The position numbers were made by a program, and so were the translations under genes. The notes below the pieces were generated by a model, which was not told where the DNA came from, ran no database searches, and saw only the letters and a list, made by a program, of their open reading frames with translations. From Anaerostipes hominis (ex Lee et al. 2021) (GTDB lineage: Bacteria; Bacillota; Clostridia; Lachnospirales; Lachnospiraceae): DNA of 64,000 bases. The stretch is taken from contig NZ_NQOG01000006.1 of assembly GCF_002270485.1 (NCBI RefSeq), positions 1 to 64,000 of the forward strand, in the 5' to 3' direction. Of this stretch, positions 7,759-16,662 are shown piece by piece (the stretch's first letter is position 1; each line of letters opens with the position of its first letter).

Positions 7759-8097
7759 ATGGAACGCAGATTGTTGGGTAAGAGGATTAACCAGATTCGG
7801 AAAGAAAGAGGGCTGACTTCCGAAGCTCTTTCAGAAATTTGTGATGTAAATGCCGGACACATCAGGCAGATAGAATCAGGGATCAGGCTTCCAAGTCTGC
7901 CTCTGTTCATCAGAATATGTCAGGCATTAAAAACAGCACCAAATGAAATATTAAAAGATCAATTTGATCCGGAAATAATTGAGAGTGAAAATAAACTTCT
8001 CCTGAAAGTAGAAAGTTTGACTCCCAAACAAAAACGTATATTATCAGATTTGCTGGATACTTTTCAGAAAAGTATGAACGGAGATTCTGTCGAATAG
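7759..8097 (+). CDS. XRE-family helix-turn-helix regulator
   Basis: A 112-residue DNA-binding protein. The N-terminal helix-turn-helix runs over residues 3-60 (LGKRINQIRKERGLTSEALSE, then VNAGHIRQIESGIRLPSL and LFIRICQALKTAPNEIL). The C-terminal part SLTPKQKRILSDLLDTF is a short helix often seen in small XRE regulators. I start at the ATG at 7759 (MERRLLGKR), with TTGGAG eight bases upstream; longer starts at 7753 (ATG) or 7711 (GTG) are possible. TGTCGAA motifs lie at its end (8088) and just behind it (8122). The target is unknown. Confidence 0.8.
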   Translation: MERRLLGKRINQIRKERGLTSEALSEICDVNAGHIRQIESGIRLPSLPLFIRICQALKTAPNEILKDQFDPEIIESENKLLLKVESLTPKQKRILSDLLDTFQKSMNGDSVE

Positions 8098-8207
8098 AGA
8101 CGGATTCCTTCATTTTATGTCTGTCGAAAAGAATAGACTTTTTCAGAATTTTGCTTTACTCTATAAGCATGAGCAGTGTTACTTTTAAGATAATAAAAGG
8201 AGCAAAT

Positions 8208-8462
8208 ATGAAATATATGTCTGAAGTTTTTTTAGAGTTGCTTGGAAATGATTTTAGTACAGAGAATGTGAGGCAGACCGCTGCCGCCGTAGGGAAATTA
8301 CTGAATGACCGTACAACCGAATTAAGCGGTCAGGAGGCAAGGGACTTATGGGATGTCATGAAAGAATTTTCCTATCTGATCGACGATTGTTCTGTAAAAC
8401 AGAAGGTCCTTGCCAAAGCAAATGCTACATACAGTTTTTCTGTAAATTTGTCGAATAACTAA
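8208..8462 (+). CDS. Small protein of unknown function
   Basis: An 84-residue soluble, mostly helical protein that I do not recognise. The ATG at 8208 has AAAAGGAGC six bases upstream. Sequence features: a helix-rich middle with RQTAAAVGKLLNDRTTELSGQEARDLW-type spacing, a Cys near the end (DDCSVKQK), and a Ser/Asn-rich tail. A TGTCGAA lies on its last codons (8449). The preceding regulator and this gene are separated by 110 bases holding another TGTCGAA, and a terminator follows, so it may be its own unit. Confidence 0.6.
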   Translation: MKYMSEVFLELLGNDFSTENVRQTAAAVGKLLNDRTTELSGQEARDLWDVMKEFSYLIDDCSVKQKVLAKANATYSFSVNLSNN

Positions 8463-8499
8463 AACTTCATCTTTTATCATTGAAATAGCGGCAATCAGG

Positions 8500-8534
8500 C
8501 AGGGGGTATCTGTACTTTCAGATACTTCCTGTTT
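8500..8534 (+). terminator. Intrinsic terminator
   Basis: A 13-bp stem (CAGGGGGTATCTG, 8500-8512, with CAGATACTTCCTG, 8519-8531, including two G-T pairs), a six-base loop and TTT. It ends the small gene upstream. A TATAAT (8539-8544) immediately behind it probably serves the RNase H gene. Confidence 0.65.
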
Positions 8535-8576
8535 CTGTTATAATAAAAAGCGGAAAAAATATGGAGGATTTACATC

Positions 8577-9236
8577 GTGGCAAACAAATTTTACGCAGTC
8601 AGACAAGGACGTAACCCGGGGATTTATCGCACATGGAAGGATTGTCAGGCACAGGTTTCCGGATTTCCGTGTGCTCAGTTTAAAAGCTTTCCTGCATTGT
8701 CCGAGGCCGAGGCATTTCTTAACTCTTCGGCCGGGCAGGATATGGAGATCGACGGCCAGACCCTGACAGCCTATGTAGACGGGAGCTATGACCATCGAAA
8801 AAAAGAATTTTCATATGGCATGGTCATCAGAAAAAAAGAGGGAGAATTGTATTTTGCCGAAAAATATGCAGATCCTGCGTTAGCCTCTATGAGAAATGTG
8901 GCCGGCGAGATCAAGGGCGCTCAAAAGGCAATGCAGTATGCTGTGGACAGAGGCTATCAAAAGCTGGCCATTTACTATGATTATGAGGGAATCGCAAAAT
9001 GGTGCACCGGGGAGTGGGCCGCAAAGAAAGAGGGGACGAAGGCCTACCGTTCCTTCTACAATGGTGTGAAGGATCGGCTTCAGGTACGGTTTGTAAAGGT
9101 AAAAGGCCATTCCAATGATGAGTACAATGACAGGGCAGATATGCTTGCAAAGTCTGCGCTTGGCATCGGTGACGGAAGCTTTGTCTCAGACGGATCAGAC
9201 CGGTGGATGCCGCAAAATAATCAAGAGAAAAAGTGA
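8577..9236 (+). CDS. Viroplasmin-domain ribonuclease H
   Basis: A 219-residue protein with a GTG start. Residues 1-48 are a viroplasmin domain (KFYAVRQGRNPGIYRTW ... GFPCAQFKSF), which in RNase H1 enzymes binds RNA-DNA hybrids. Residues about 62-205 are the nuclease, with the catalytic acids visible in TAYVDGSYD, AGEIKGAQKA, YYDYEGIAKW and DRADMLAK. It removes RNA from hybrids such as R-loops and primers in the cytoplasm. The GTG has TGGAGG upstream. Its end overlaps the region of the HAD gene start, so the two are co-transcribed. Confidence 0.92.
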   Translation: MANKFYAVRQGRNPGIYRTWKDCQAQVSGFPCAQFKSFPALSEAEAFLNSSAGQDMEIDGQTLTAYVDGSYDHRKKEFSYGMVIRKKEGELYFAEKYADPALASMRNVAGEIKGAQKAMQYAVDRGYQKLAIYYDYEGIAKWCTGEWAAKKEGTKAYRSFYNGVKDRLQVRFVKVKGHSNDEYNDRADMLAKSALGIGDGSFVSDGSDRWMPQNNQEKK

Positions 9237-9244
9237 GGTGGAGG

Positions 9245-9907
9245 ATGTTGGCTATACTGTTCGATGTGGATGATACACTCTATGATGTGTCCATACCTTT
9301 TTGCAGCGCATGCGAGAAGGTTTTTAAAGAGAGATATTCCATTCCTTCTATGGACCTGTTTCTGGCGGGAAGAATTCATGACGTCCCTGTTATTGAAAGA
9401 ATCCGCAAAGCTTTCAGGAAATTCGGGATTCAGATTACAGAGTCAGAGGTGATGGAATTTCATGAGGTATACCGGATAGAACAGACAAAGATCACGCTGA
9501 CAGAAGGAATGAAAAACATTCTGGAGTTTTGCAGACAAAAAGGAATTTTCACCGGAGTCATAACAAATGGGTTCTCCCGTGCTCAGTGGAACAAAGTAAA
9601 GAATCTTCACCTGGAAGCATGGATACCTGACAGCCGGATCATTGTATCCGGGGACGAGGGAGTCCGCAAGCCGGACCCCGGGATTTTCAAACTCGCGGAG
9701 CAGAGATTTGGACTTGACAGGAAGGATACATGGTTTATAGGGGATACATATGCCACAGATATAAGCGGAGCTATAAATGCCGGCTGGAATAGCATTTGGC
9801 TGAACCGGAGACAGGATATTCTGCCGGACGGCAAAGTATCTCCAGACTATACGGTGTCAGATGAAAAAGGTCTGTTTAACATCCTGCACTCAAAATGGTC
9901 CGACTGA
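9245..9907 (+). CDS. HAD-family hydrolase
   Basis: A 220-residue phosphatase-like enzyme of the haloacid dehalogenase superfamily. Motif I is FDVDDTLYD (residues 5-13), motif II is VITNGFSR, motif III the K of VRKPDPGIF and motif IV IGDTYATDISGA. Length and the C1-type cap between residues about 15 and 90 fit pyrimidine nucleotidase or YjjG-like members, but the substrate cannot be set. I use the ATG at 9245; GAGGTGG lies 3-9 bases upstream. An in-frame GTG at 9233 overlaps the RNase H stop. Confidence 0.88.
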   Translation: MLAILFDVDDTLYDVSIPFCSACEKVFKERYSIPSMDLFLAGRIHDVPVIERIRKAFRKFGIQITESEVMEFHEVYRIEQTKITLTEGMKNILEFCRQKGIFTGVITNGFSRAQWNKVKNLHLEAWIPDSRIIVSGDEGVRKPDPGIFKLAEQRFGLDRKDTWFIGDTYATDISGAINAGWNSIWLNRRQDILPDGKVSPDYTVSDEKGLFNILHSKWSD

Positions 9908-9912
9908 AATAT

Positions 9913-9960
9913 GCATCTGGAAACAGGGAAACATCTCTGGGTTTTCAGATGCTTTTTTTA
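9913..9960 (+). terminator. Intrinsic terminator after the HAD gene
   Basis: GCATCTGgAAAC (from 9913) pairs with GTTTTCAGATGC (ending near 9952) and is followed by seven T. It separates the RNase H/HAD unit from the V-ATPase operon. Confidence 0.8.
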
Positions 9961-10013
9961 TGCATTAGGTGTATAATGAAAAAAACATTTTGACTTCAGA
10001 AGGGGGTGTGAGG

Positions 10014-10177
10014 ATGGATGCGATTGTAAACAGGCTGGCTCTATCGCAAGCCTGACCGCATATCTCTTCTATAAGGAAGAGGAGATACAGAGACTGATCA
10101 CCATTATGGAACGCGTCCGTTACGGCCTGCCTCCTGAACAGACGGCAGGTTATATGAAAGGAGTTATCGGGGTATGA
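10014..10177 (+). pseudogene. V-type ATPase stalk remnant: start of a small G-like subunit joined to the end of subunit C
   Basis: The ATG at 10014 (after GGGGGTGTGAGG) begins MDAIVNRLAL and stops after 13 codons. These first residues look like the start of the small stalk subunit of clostridial V-ATPases. From about 10046 another frame reads SLTAYLFYKEEEIQRL and ends ...AGYMKGVIGV at 10177, which matches the C-terminal end of subunit C. The middle of both genes, well over 1 kb in a normal operon, is missing. So one deletion has fused two genes out of frame. The subunit assignments are from memory of the families. Confidence 0.7.
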
Positions 10178-10853
10178 TTGTTAAGATGAAGTTTATAACT
10201 CTCACGGGCCCAAAGCGCGACATCGACAGAGTCACCAACGATTATCTGTCAAAATACGAGATTCAGCTTGAAAATGCTTTGTCGGAATTAAAGACGGTTG
10301 ATAACCTGCAGCCGTTCACGGATACGAACCCTTATAAAAAGCCTCTGGAACGGGTCGATAAAGCCGCAGTATTCAGGCTCAAAAAGAAGCACTGGAGCTT
10401 GAGGAAAAGCATCTCACTGAACAAATAAAAATGATTGAACCATTCCGCCCCATGCAGTTTGTCCTGAGAGAAGTGTTCCACTTTCAATTCGTGAAATTCC
10501 GCTTCGGACGGGCACCTTTGGAATACTTTGAAAAGATGCTGGAGTTCATCGAACACAATCAGGATGTGATCTTTGTAGAGGGGGTACGAAATAACAGCTA
10601 CGGGTATGGGGTCTATTTTACGTCCAGGTCCAAATCGGAACAGATCGATGCCATTTTCAAGTCTCTTCACTTTGAAAGGATTTTCATCCCGGACGAGTTC
10701 ATCGGAACTCCGGAGGAGGCTTATGACGACCTTAACCGAAAACTTTCTATTCTCACAGAAAAAAAGAAGACTCTGGATAATAAGATGACACAGACACTGA
10801 ACGAAAATGCGGATAAGATTTATGCTGCCAGGGAAACCTTTTTGTCTGTCTGA
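10174..10853 (+). pseudogene. ntpI: V-type ATPase subunit I (membrane rotor-stator subunit), broken and truncated
   Basis: The start MIVKMKFITLTGPKRDIDRV is a good subunit I N-terminus, overlapping the subunit C stop by 4 bases. Near 10370 the frame shifts: the first frame ends at 10428, while the protein continues in another frame as QAQKEALELEEKHLTEQIKM and on to the stop at 10853. Subunit I is normally about 650 residues with a C-terminal membrane half. Only about 225 residues of the soluble N-terminal half are left and no transmembrane segment remains. The product cannot form a proton or Na+ channel. Confidence 0.85.
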
Positions 10854-10871
10854 TGGAAGGAGGTCTTCACT

Positions 10872-11005
10872 ATGAATACATTAACAAAGCTTGTGCTGAT
10901 TGCAGCCTTGATTTTAAGCGTTTTAATACCGTTCGGATACTATCGGCGGAAGGAATCTGCCTTTATGGGCTGGTCATCGCCTTTATGATCCTGGGAAAGC
11001 TGTGA
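10872..11005 (+). pseudogene. ntpK: V-type ATPase proteolipid subunit K, internal deletion
   Basis: The ATG at 10872, behind GGAAGGAGG, encodes NTLTKLVLIAALILSVLIPF, a proteolipid-type first helix. The other end, in a shifted frame from about 10946, reads AEGICLYGLVIAFMILGKL and stops at 11005, which is the last rotor helix with its ion-binding Glu. The 100 or so residues between are gone. Seen: two ends, wrong frames. Known: the family needs four membrane helices here. Confidence 0.8.
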
Positions 11006-11008
11006 GCC

Positions 11009-11167
11009 ATGAAAATGTTTTTGATCAGTGATAATGTCGACACTTGCACAGGAATGCGGCTTGCTGGCGTGGATGGAATCGTTGTCCACGAAAAAGAGGA
11101 ACTCTCCCGCGCACTTGAGAAGGAATACGCGGATTTTCTGTTCCGGGGAGGTGAGAAAAATGTCTGA
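11009..11167 (+). pseudogene. ntpF: V-type ATPase subunit F, truncated and joined to a foreign end
   Basis: The ATG at 11009 encodes MKMFLISDNVDTCTGMRLAG, a typical subunit F start, but the frame stops after 52 codons; the family norm is about 100. The last part, [14 protein letters not shown], does not look like F. It could be the C-terminal end of a neighbouring stalk gene such as subunit E joined by deletion. It overlaps the subunit A start by 8 bases. No complete subunit E gene is present in the window. Confidence 0.75.
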
Positions 11168-12812
11168 GGCAGGCCGTATATACGGAATCAACGGACCGGT
11201 GGTCTACGTGAAGGGGGATATCGGGTTTAAAATGTCCGAGATGGTCTATGTGGGACCGGAAAAACTGGTTGGAGAAGTGATCTCTCTGGACAAGAATGCG
11301 GCTACAGTACAGGTTTTTGAAGATACGACCGGCATCCGTCCCGGAGACCAGGCAGAGGCCTCCGGATATCCGTTTTCTGTGTCACTGGCACCGGGGATTC
11401 TCCACAATATTTTTGATGGAATTGAACGCCCTCTTGAACAGATCGCTGCTCAGTCAGGCAAATTTATCAGACGGGGAACCCAGGTGGATTCCCTGGATTT
11501 TCAAAAACGCTGGGAAACACATATTGCCGTAGCAGCGGGAGAGCAGATAAAACCGGGGGATGTGATAGCCAGGGTGCCGGAGACGGCCGCCATCACCCAC
11601 CGGTGCATGGTGCCTCCCGGTGTTCAGGGTGTCGTTGAAAAGACTGTCTGCGACGGAAGTTATACCATCGATGAACCGTTGGTCACAGTAAGGCAGGAAA
11701 ATGGTGATCTCAGGGAACTTTCTATGATGCAGCAGTGGCCCATCAGAGTTCCGAGACCGGTCAGTCTGCGCTATCCGGCCTCCAGGCCTCTTATCACCGG
11801 TCAGAGAATTCTGGATACGATGTTCCCCATTGCAAAAGGCGGTACGGCCTGCATCCCGGGCGGTTTTGGAACCGGCAAGACTATGACCCAGCACCAGATC
11901 GCCAAGTGGTCGGATGCCGACATTATCATTTATATCGGATGCGGAGAGCGCGGAAATGAGATGACACAGGTGTTGGAGGAGTTTTCAAAACTGGTGGACC
12001 CGAGGAACGGGAATCCTTTGATGTACCGCACAGTTCTGATCGCCAATACGTCCAATATGCCTGTTGCCGCCAGGGAAGCAAGCATTTACACCGGACTGAC
12101 CCTGGCCGAGTATTACAGAGATATGGGATATGACGTGGCAGTCATGGCAGATTCTACGTCCCGCTGGGCAGAAGCGCTGAGAGAACTTTCCGGGAGGCTG
12201 GAGGAGATGCCGGCGGAGGAAGGCTTTCCGGCCTATCTTGCCTCAAGACTGTCGGCCTTTTATGAGAGGGCGGGAACGATGATGAATTTAAACGGCACGG
12301 AAGGCTCCGTATCGATCATCGGCGCGGTATCGCCCCAGGGAGGCGACTTTTCAGAGCCGGTGACCCAGAATACAAAGAGGTTTGTGCGGTGCTTTTGGGG
12401 ACTGGACAAAAGTCTTGCATATTCCAGACATTTCCCCGCTATCCACTGGCTGACCAGTTACAGCGAATACTTAAAAGATCTGGCTCCCTGGTATGGCGAA
12501 CACGTCTCCATGGAGTTTGTGGACCACAGGAATCGCATCATGGCTCTCTTAAATCAGGAAAGCGGCCTGATGGAAATCGTCAAGCTGATCGGAAGCGATG
12601 TGCTCCCTGATGATCAGAAGCTGATCCTGGAGATCGCCAGAGTGATCCGTCTTGGATTTTTGCAGCAGAATGCCTTTCATAAAGACGATACAATCTTTGA
12701 AGCTGTGATATCCATGAAATATGATGTGCCCAATGACAGGCTGAAGATGTTTGATGAATATCGAAAAGCGGTGGATGATTTTTACCGGAAGATAATCGAG
12801 AAAAACGGTTAA
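11160..12812 (+). CDS. ntpA: V-type ATPase catalytic subunit A, with C-terminal in-frame deletion
   Basis: A 550-residue protein, about 40 shorter than usual. The N-terminal barrel ([15 protein letters not shown]), the P-loop [53 protein letters not shown] and the C-terminal [19 protein letters not shown] are all present. After [11 protein letters not shown] the sequence jumps straight to [15 protein letters not shown]; about 40 residues of the C-terminal helical domain that normally lie here are missing without a frame change. Start at the ATG at 11160 after GGAGGTGAGAAAA. Because every neighbour except D is broken, this gene is probably no longer part of a working enzyme, although it can still be translated. 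Confidence 0.85.
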   Translation: MSEAGRIYGINGPVVYVKGDIGFKMSEMVYVGPEKLVGEVISLDKNAATVQVFEDTTGIRPGDQAEASGYPFSVSLAPGILHNIFDGIERPLEQIAAQSGKFIRRGTQVDSLDFQKRWETHIAVAAGEQIKPGDVIARVPETAAITHRCMVPPGVQGVVEKTVCDGSYTIDEPLVTVRQENGDLRELSMMQQWPIRVPRPVSLRYPASRPLITGQRILDTMFPIAKGGTACIPGGFGTGKTMTQHQIAKWSDADIIIYIGCGERGNEMTQVLEEFSKLVDPRNGNPLMYRTVLIANTSNMPVAAREASIYTGLTLAEYYRDMGYDVAVMADSTSRWAEALRELSGRLEEMPAEEGFPAYLASRLSAFYERAGTMMNLNGTEGSVSIIGAVSPQGGDFSEPVTQNTKRFVRCFWGLDKSLAYSRHFPAIHWLTSYSEYLKDLAPWYGEHVSMEFVDHRNRIMALLNQESGLMEIVKLIGSDVLPDDQKLILEIARVIRLGFLQQNAFHKDDTIFEAVISMKYDVPNDRLKMFDEYRKAVDDFYRKIIEKNG

Positions 12813-12857
12813 ATTGTCTGCAGTGTAAAAGGATTGTACCTGAAAGGAGTGTTTAAC

Positions 12858-14006
12858 ATGCCGATTGAATATTTGGGACTTGACAGGATCAATGGTCCTT
12901 TAGTGGTACTGGAGGGCTGCAGAGATGCTTTTTATGAGGAAATAGTAGAGTTTGTCATAGAGGGAAACAGGAAAAAACTTGGTAAGATCATCGAGCTTTA
13001 TGAGGACAAGGCGATCATCCAGGTGTTTGACACGACAGATAATATGGGGCTTTCCAATACTCATACAAGGCTTACGGGACATCCCATGGAAATTTCTCTC
13101 TCCCCCGACATCCTTGGAAGGACATTAAACGGCCTTGGAAAACCTATCGATGGACTGGGGCCCATTGCGTCGAACGTAAAACGCAATGTCAACGGACTGC
13201 CTCTGAATCCGGTCCGCAGGGAGTATCCAAGGAATTTTATATGCACAGGGATTTCGGCAATCGACGGCCTGATGACACTGATCCGGGGACAGCATGGATA
13301 ACTTCGGCATCGTGTTTGCCGCCATGGGTGTCAAACACGACGACGCGGATTTTTTCCGCAGGACATTTGAGGAGAGCGGTGCCTTAAGCCATGTGGCGAT
13401 GTTTTTAAATATGGCTAACGACCCGGTAGCTGAGAGGCTGATCACGCCCAAGGTGGCGCTGACTGCGGCAGAATATCTGGCCTTTGAACATCATATGCAT
13501 ATTTTGGTCATTCTGACCGACATGACGGCCTTTGCGGAGGCCATGAGGGAAGTTTCCTCCTCCAAAGGAGAGATTCCAAGCAGAAAAGGATTTCCCGGTT
13601 ATTTATACAGTGAACTGGCAATGATCTATGAGAGGGCTATACAAGGGAAGATCATCAGGACCTGGCAAACCAGCTGTTCTCCGCATATGCAAAAGTGGGG
13701 AACGCCAGAAATCTGGCCTCTGTCATCGGGGAAGACGAGCTGTCTTTGATCGACAAAAAGTATTTAGAGTTTGGAAAAGAGTTTGAGGAACGGTATATCG
13801 AACAGGGAAGTGAGGAAAACCGCACGATGACAGAGACCCTCGATCTCGGCTGGGAACTTCTCACTATTCTTCCGAGAGAGGAACTGGACCGTGTTAATAC
13901 GAAACTTCTGGACCGTTATTATCGAAAGACCGGGGATAAGGATACTTATTCCAAAAAACCGGAGGACAGCAGGCCTCCGGCGGCAACAGATTCTTTGATG
14001 TTTTAG
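12858..14006 (+). pseudogene. ntpB: V-type ATPase subunit B, two internal deletions
   Basis: Three collinear pieces of subunit B lie in alternating frames. Piece 1 (12858 to about 13296) ends at GISAIDGLMTLIRGQ. Piece 2 (about 13296 to 13635) runs from DNFGIVFAAMGVKHDD to YSELAMIYERA. Piece 3 (about 13635 to 14006) runs from GYTREDHQDLANQLF to the end. A normal B is about 460 residues; roughly 35-40 residues are lost at the first junction and about 75 at the second, both with frame change. The start has AAAGGAG eight bases upstream. The lost parts include most of the nucleotide-binding loop region. Confidence 0.9.
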
Positions 14007-14034
14007 CCCAAGCTGAAAGAAAGGAGGGGGACGT

Positions 14035-14655
14035 ATGGATCCAAGGACTTTTCCGACTAAGGGTAATCTGATGATCGCTAAAAACTCTCTCGCCCTGGCT
14101 ATACAGGGATATGATCTGATGGACAAGAAACGAAACATTCTGATCAGAGAGCTTATGAACCTGATTGACCAGGCGAAGGATATTCAGAAACAGATCGATG
14201 TGACCTTTACTTACGCCTATCAATGTCTTCAGGCCGCAAATATCGAACACGGCATCAGCGAGACAGACCAGCTGGCCTATACGGTGCCCATCGAGGATTC
14301 TATTCAAATAAAAAGCCGCAGTATCATGGGAACAGAGATCCCTCTGGTGACTTATACACCGGATCAAAACATTCCGACCTATTCCTTCAGCACCACAGGG
14401 GAATCCATAGACAAAGCAAGAGAGGCTTTCCGGAAGGTCAAAGATCTGACCATCCGGCTTTCCATGGCCGAAAACTCTGCCTATCGGCTGGCGGCCAGCA
14501 TCAAAAAGACGCAGAAGCGTACAAATGCCTTAAAAAATATTACGATTCCTTCTTATAGGAGTCTTGTGACCGAGATATCCAATGCCCTGGAAGAGAAGGA
14601 GAGAGAGGAATTCACCAGGCTTAAAGTGATCAAACGGAGAAAAAATAAAGCTTAA
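14035..14655 (+). CDS. ntpD: V-type ATPase subunit D (central rotor shaft)
   Basis: A 206-residue, fully helical protein that looks complete: PTKGNLMIAKNSLALAIQGYDLMDKKRNIL at the start of the first long coiled-coil helix and a second long helix ending FTRLKVIKRRKNKA. Subunit D forms the central shaft of the V-ATPase. The ATG at 14035 follows AAAGGAGGGGGA. It is the only subunit of the operon with full length and an unbroken frame. With its partners broken, its continued integrity may simply reflect recent decay. Confidence 0.92.
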   Translation: MDPRTFPTKGNLMIAKNSLALAIQGYDLMDKKRNILIRELMNLIDQAKDIQKQIDVTFTYAYQCLQAANIEHGISETDQLAYTVPIEDSIQIKSRSIMGTEIPLVTYTPDQNIPTYSFSTTGESIDKAREAFRKVKDLTIRLSMAENSAYRLAASIKKTQKRTNALKNITIPSYRSLVTEISNALEEKEREEFTRLKVIKRRKNKA

Positions 14656-14671
14656 CGGACAGGAGAGTACT

Positions 14672-15280
14672 ATGTGCGGAAGATATTTTACAGACCCTTC
14701 AGTGGCAGAAGAACTCTATGATACATTCAGGATTCCCGGGACAGAAGATGTTGTCCCGGCGGCAGAGGACGTTCATCCCGCGGACACTGCGGATGTTCTG
14801 GTACGCACACCGGCAGGAATCGGACTTGAAAGGATGAGATGGGGATTTCCCGGTTTTGAAAAAAATCAGCTGATCTTCAATGCGAGGGCGGAGGGCGCAC
14901 TCGAAAAAAGGATGTTCCGGGACAGCGTCCGTACCAAAAGAATCCTCGTGCCTTCCCGCGGTTTTTATGAGTGGGACAGCAAAAAGACGAAATATACTTT
15001 TCAACGTACAGACAAAAAACCGCTCCTGATGGCAGGATGCTGGAATCAGTTTGGCGCCTGTCAGCGTTTCGTGATCCTTACCACAGAAGCAAATGAATCT
15101 GTGAAGAGTGTCCACCACAGAATGCCTCTCATCCTGGACCCGGAAGATGCATGGATATGGCTTATGGATGACAGACAGACCGAATTCATATTACAGAAAA
15201 TACCCGGCCCACTGGAAAAAAAGTCTGACTATGAACAGATGACTTTTTCTTTTTTATTCCATAAGGAGGAACCTTTATGA
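14672..15280 (+). CDS. SRAP family protein (HMCES/YedK-like abasic-site protein)
   Basis: A 202-residue SOS-response-associated protein. The catalytic Cys2 (MCGRY, exposed after Met removal), the FNARAEG motif, the Glu in SRGFYEW and the His in HHRMPLIL are in place. Family members form a thiazolidine DNA-protein crosslink with abasic sites in single-stranded DNA and so protect forks. The ATG has ACAGGAGAG upstream. Its TGA overlaps the start of the aldehyde dehydrogenase gene by 4 bases. Confidence 0.93.
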   Translation: MCGRYFTDPSVAEELYDTFRIPGTEDVVPAAEDVHPADTADVLVRTPAGIGLERMRWGFPGFEKNQLIFNARAEGALEKRMFRDSVRTKRILVPSRGFYEWDSKKTKYTFQRTDKKPLLMAGCWNQFGACQRFVILTTEANESVKSVHHRMPLILDPEDAWIWLMDDRQTEFILQKIPGPLEKKSDYEQMTFSFLFHKEEPL

Positions 15281-16647
15281 CCATTGACCGATTAGTAAAA
15301 CTTCAGAGAAATTTTTATTATACAGGTGCTTCACAATCATATACTTTTCGGATGGAAGCTCTGTGCCGTTTAGAACAGGCAGTAAAAAGCCATGAAAAAC
15401 AGCTGATACGTGCTTTGAAAAAAGATTTGAATAAATCCGGCTTTGAATCATATATGACAGAAGTCGGATTGTTTTACAGTGAAATAAACTATGCAAAAAA
15501 ACATTTAAAAGATTGGATGAAACCGCAGAGAAAGCCCACGCCGGTTAGCCAGTTTCACGCAAAAAGCTTTGAAATCTCCGAGCCTCTGGGTGTGGTTTTG
15601 ATCATGGCTCCGTGGAACTATCCTTTTTTGCTGACGTCTGCCCCTCTGATCGGAGCCGTGGCTGCCGGAAACTGCTGTATCTTAAAGCCGTCCAGGGACG
15701 CATCCAACACATCCGCTCTGATCCGGCACATCGTAGAAGAGACTTTTCCCGCAGGCTATATCGCTGTTGTGGAAGGCGGAAGAGAGGAGAACCAACAGCT
15801 TCTCAGCCAGAAGTTTGATCATATTTTCTTTACCGGCAGCAAGACAGTAGGAAAAATTGTCATGGAACATGCGGCCCGCCGTCTGACACCCGTAACCCTG
15901 GAGCTTGGCGGAAAGAGTCCCTGTATCGTTGACAAGACGGCAGATCTTTCTCTGGCTGCCAAGAGGATTGTGTTCGGAAAATTGTTAAACAGCGGCCAGA
16001 CTTGTGTGGCACCGGACTACATCCTCGTACATGCATCTGTAAAAGAGGCTTTGATAAAAGAACTGATCTACTGGACCTGCCGTATGCTCGGAAAGGAGCC
16101 TCTCTTAAACGGTGAATACCCAAAGATTATCAATGAAAAGCAATATCACAGGATTATGAAGCTGATCGAAGGAGAGACTGCCGCCTTCGGGGGGTACGGC
16201 TGTGAAGAAACACTGAAAATAGCACCGTCCATCCTTCCAGAGGTATCGTGGGATTCCCCCGTCATGCAGGAAGAGATCTTTGGTCCTGTGCTGCCTGTGA
16301 TTTCCTACCGAAGATTTTCAGATGCGGTACGGCATATCAGACAGATGGAGAAGCCTCTGGCTCTCTATCTGTTTACAAGAAATAAGAAAATGGAACAATG
16401 GACTCTTAACAATCTGGCTTTCGGAGGCGGATGTATCAATGATACCGTCATACATCTCGCCACATCACACCTGGGATTCGGAGGAGTCGGTGAGAGCGGC
16501 ATGGGGTCCTATCACGGCGAATATGGTTTTCGGACATTCAGTCACAGAAAGAGTATTGTAAAGAAATCAACATGGATGGATCTTCCCATCCGGTACCACC
16601 CATACCACGAGAGAAAAAACAGGCTGCTTCATCTGTTTTTGAGATAG
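15277..16647 (+). CDS. Aldehyde dehydrogenase (ALDH3-like)
   Basis: A 456-residue NAD(P)-dependent aldehyde dehydrogenase. Catalytic Glu in ELGGKSPC (about residue 208), catalytic Cys in NSGQTCVAPDY (about 245), and the coenzyme loop FTGSKTVGKIV are present. The lack of an extended N-terminus and the short C-terminus point to the ALDH3/YwdH-like class, which oxidises medium- or long-chain and aromatic aldehydes. Translationally coupled to the SRAP gene (ATGA overlap). The exact substrate is not clear from sequence. Confidence 0.9.
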   Translation: MTIDRLVKLQRNFYYTGASQSYTFRMEALCRLEQAVKSHEKQLIRALKKDLNKSGFESYMTEVGLFYSEINYAKKHLKDWMKPQRKPTPVSQFHAKSFEISEPLGVVLIMAPWNYPFLLTSAPLIGAVAAGNCCILKPSRDASNTSALIRHIVEETFPAGYIAVVEGGREENQQLLSQKFDHIFFTGSKTVGKIVMEHAARRLTPVTLELGGKSPCIVDKTADLSLAAKRIVFGKLLNSGQTCVAPDYILVHASVKEALIKELIYWTCRMLGKEPLLNGEYPKIINEKQYHRIMKLIEGETAAFGGYGCEETLKIAPSILPEVSWDSPVMQEEIFGPVLPVISYRRFSDAVRHIRQMEKPLALYLFTRNKKMEQWTLNNLAFGGGCINDTVIHLATSHLGFGGVGESGMGSYHGEYGFRTFSHRKSIVKKSTWMDLPIRYHPYHERKNRLLHLFLR

Positions 16648-16662
16648 AAAGGACACACAGTG

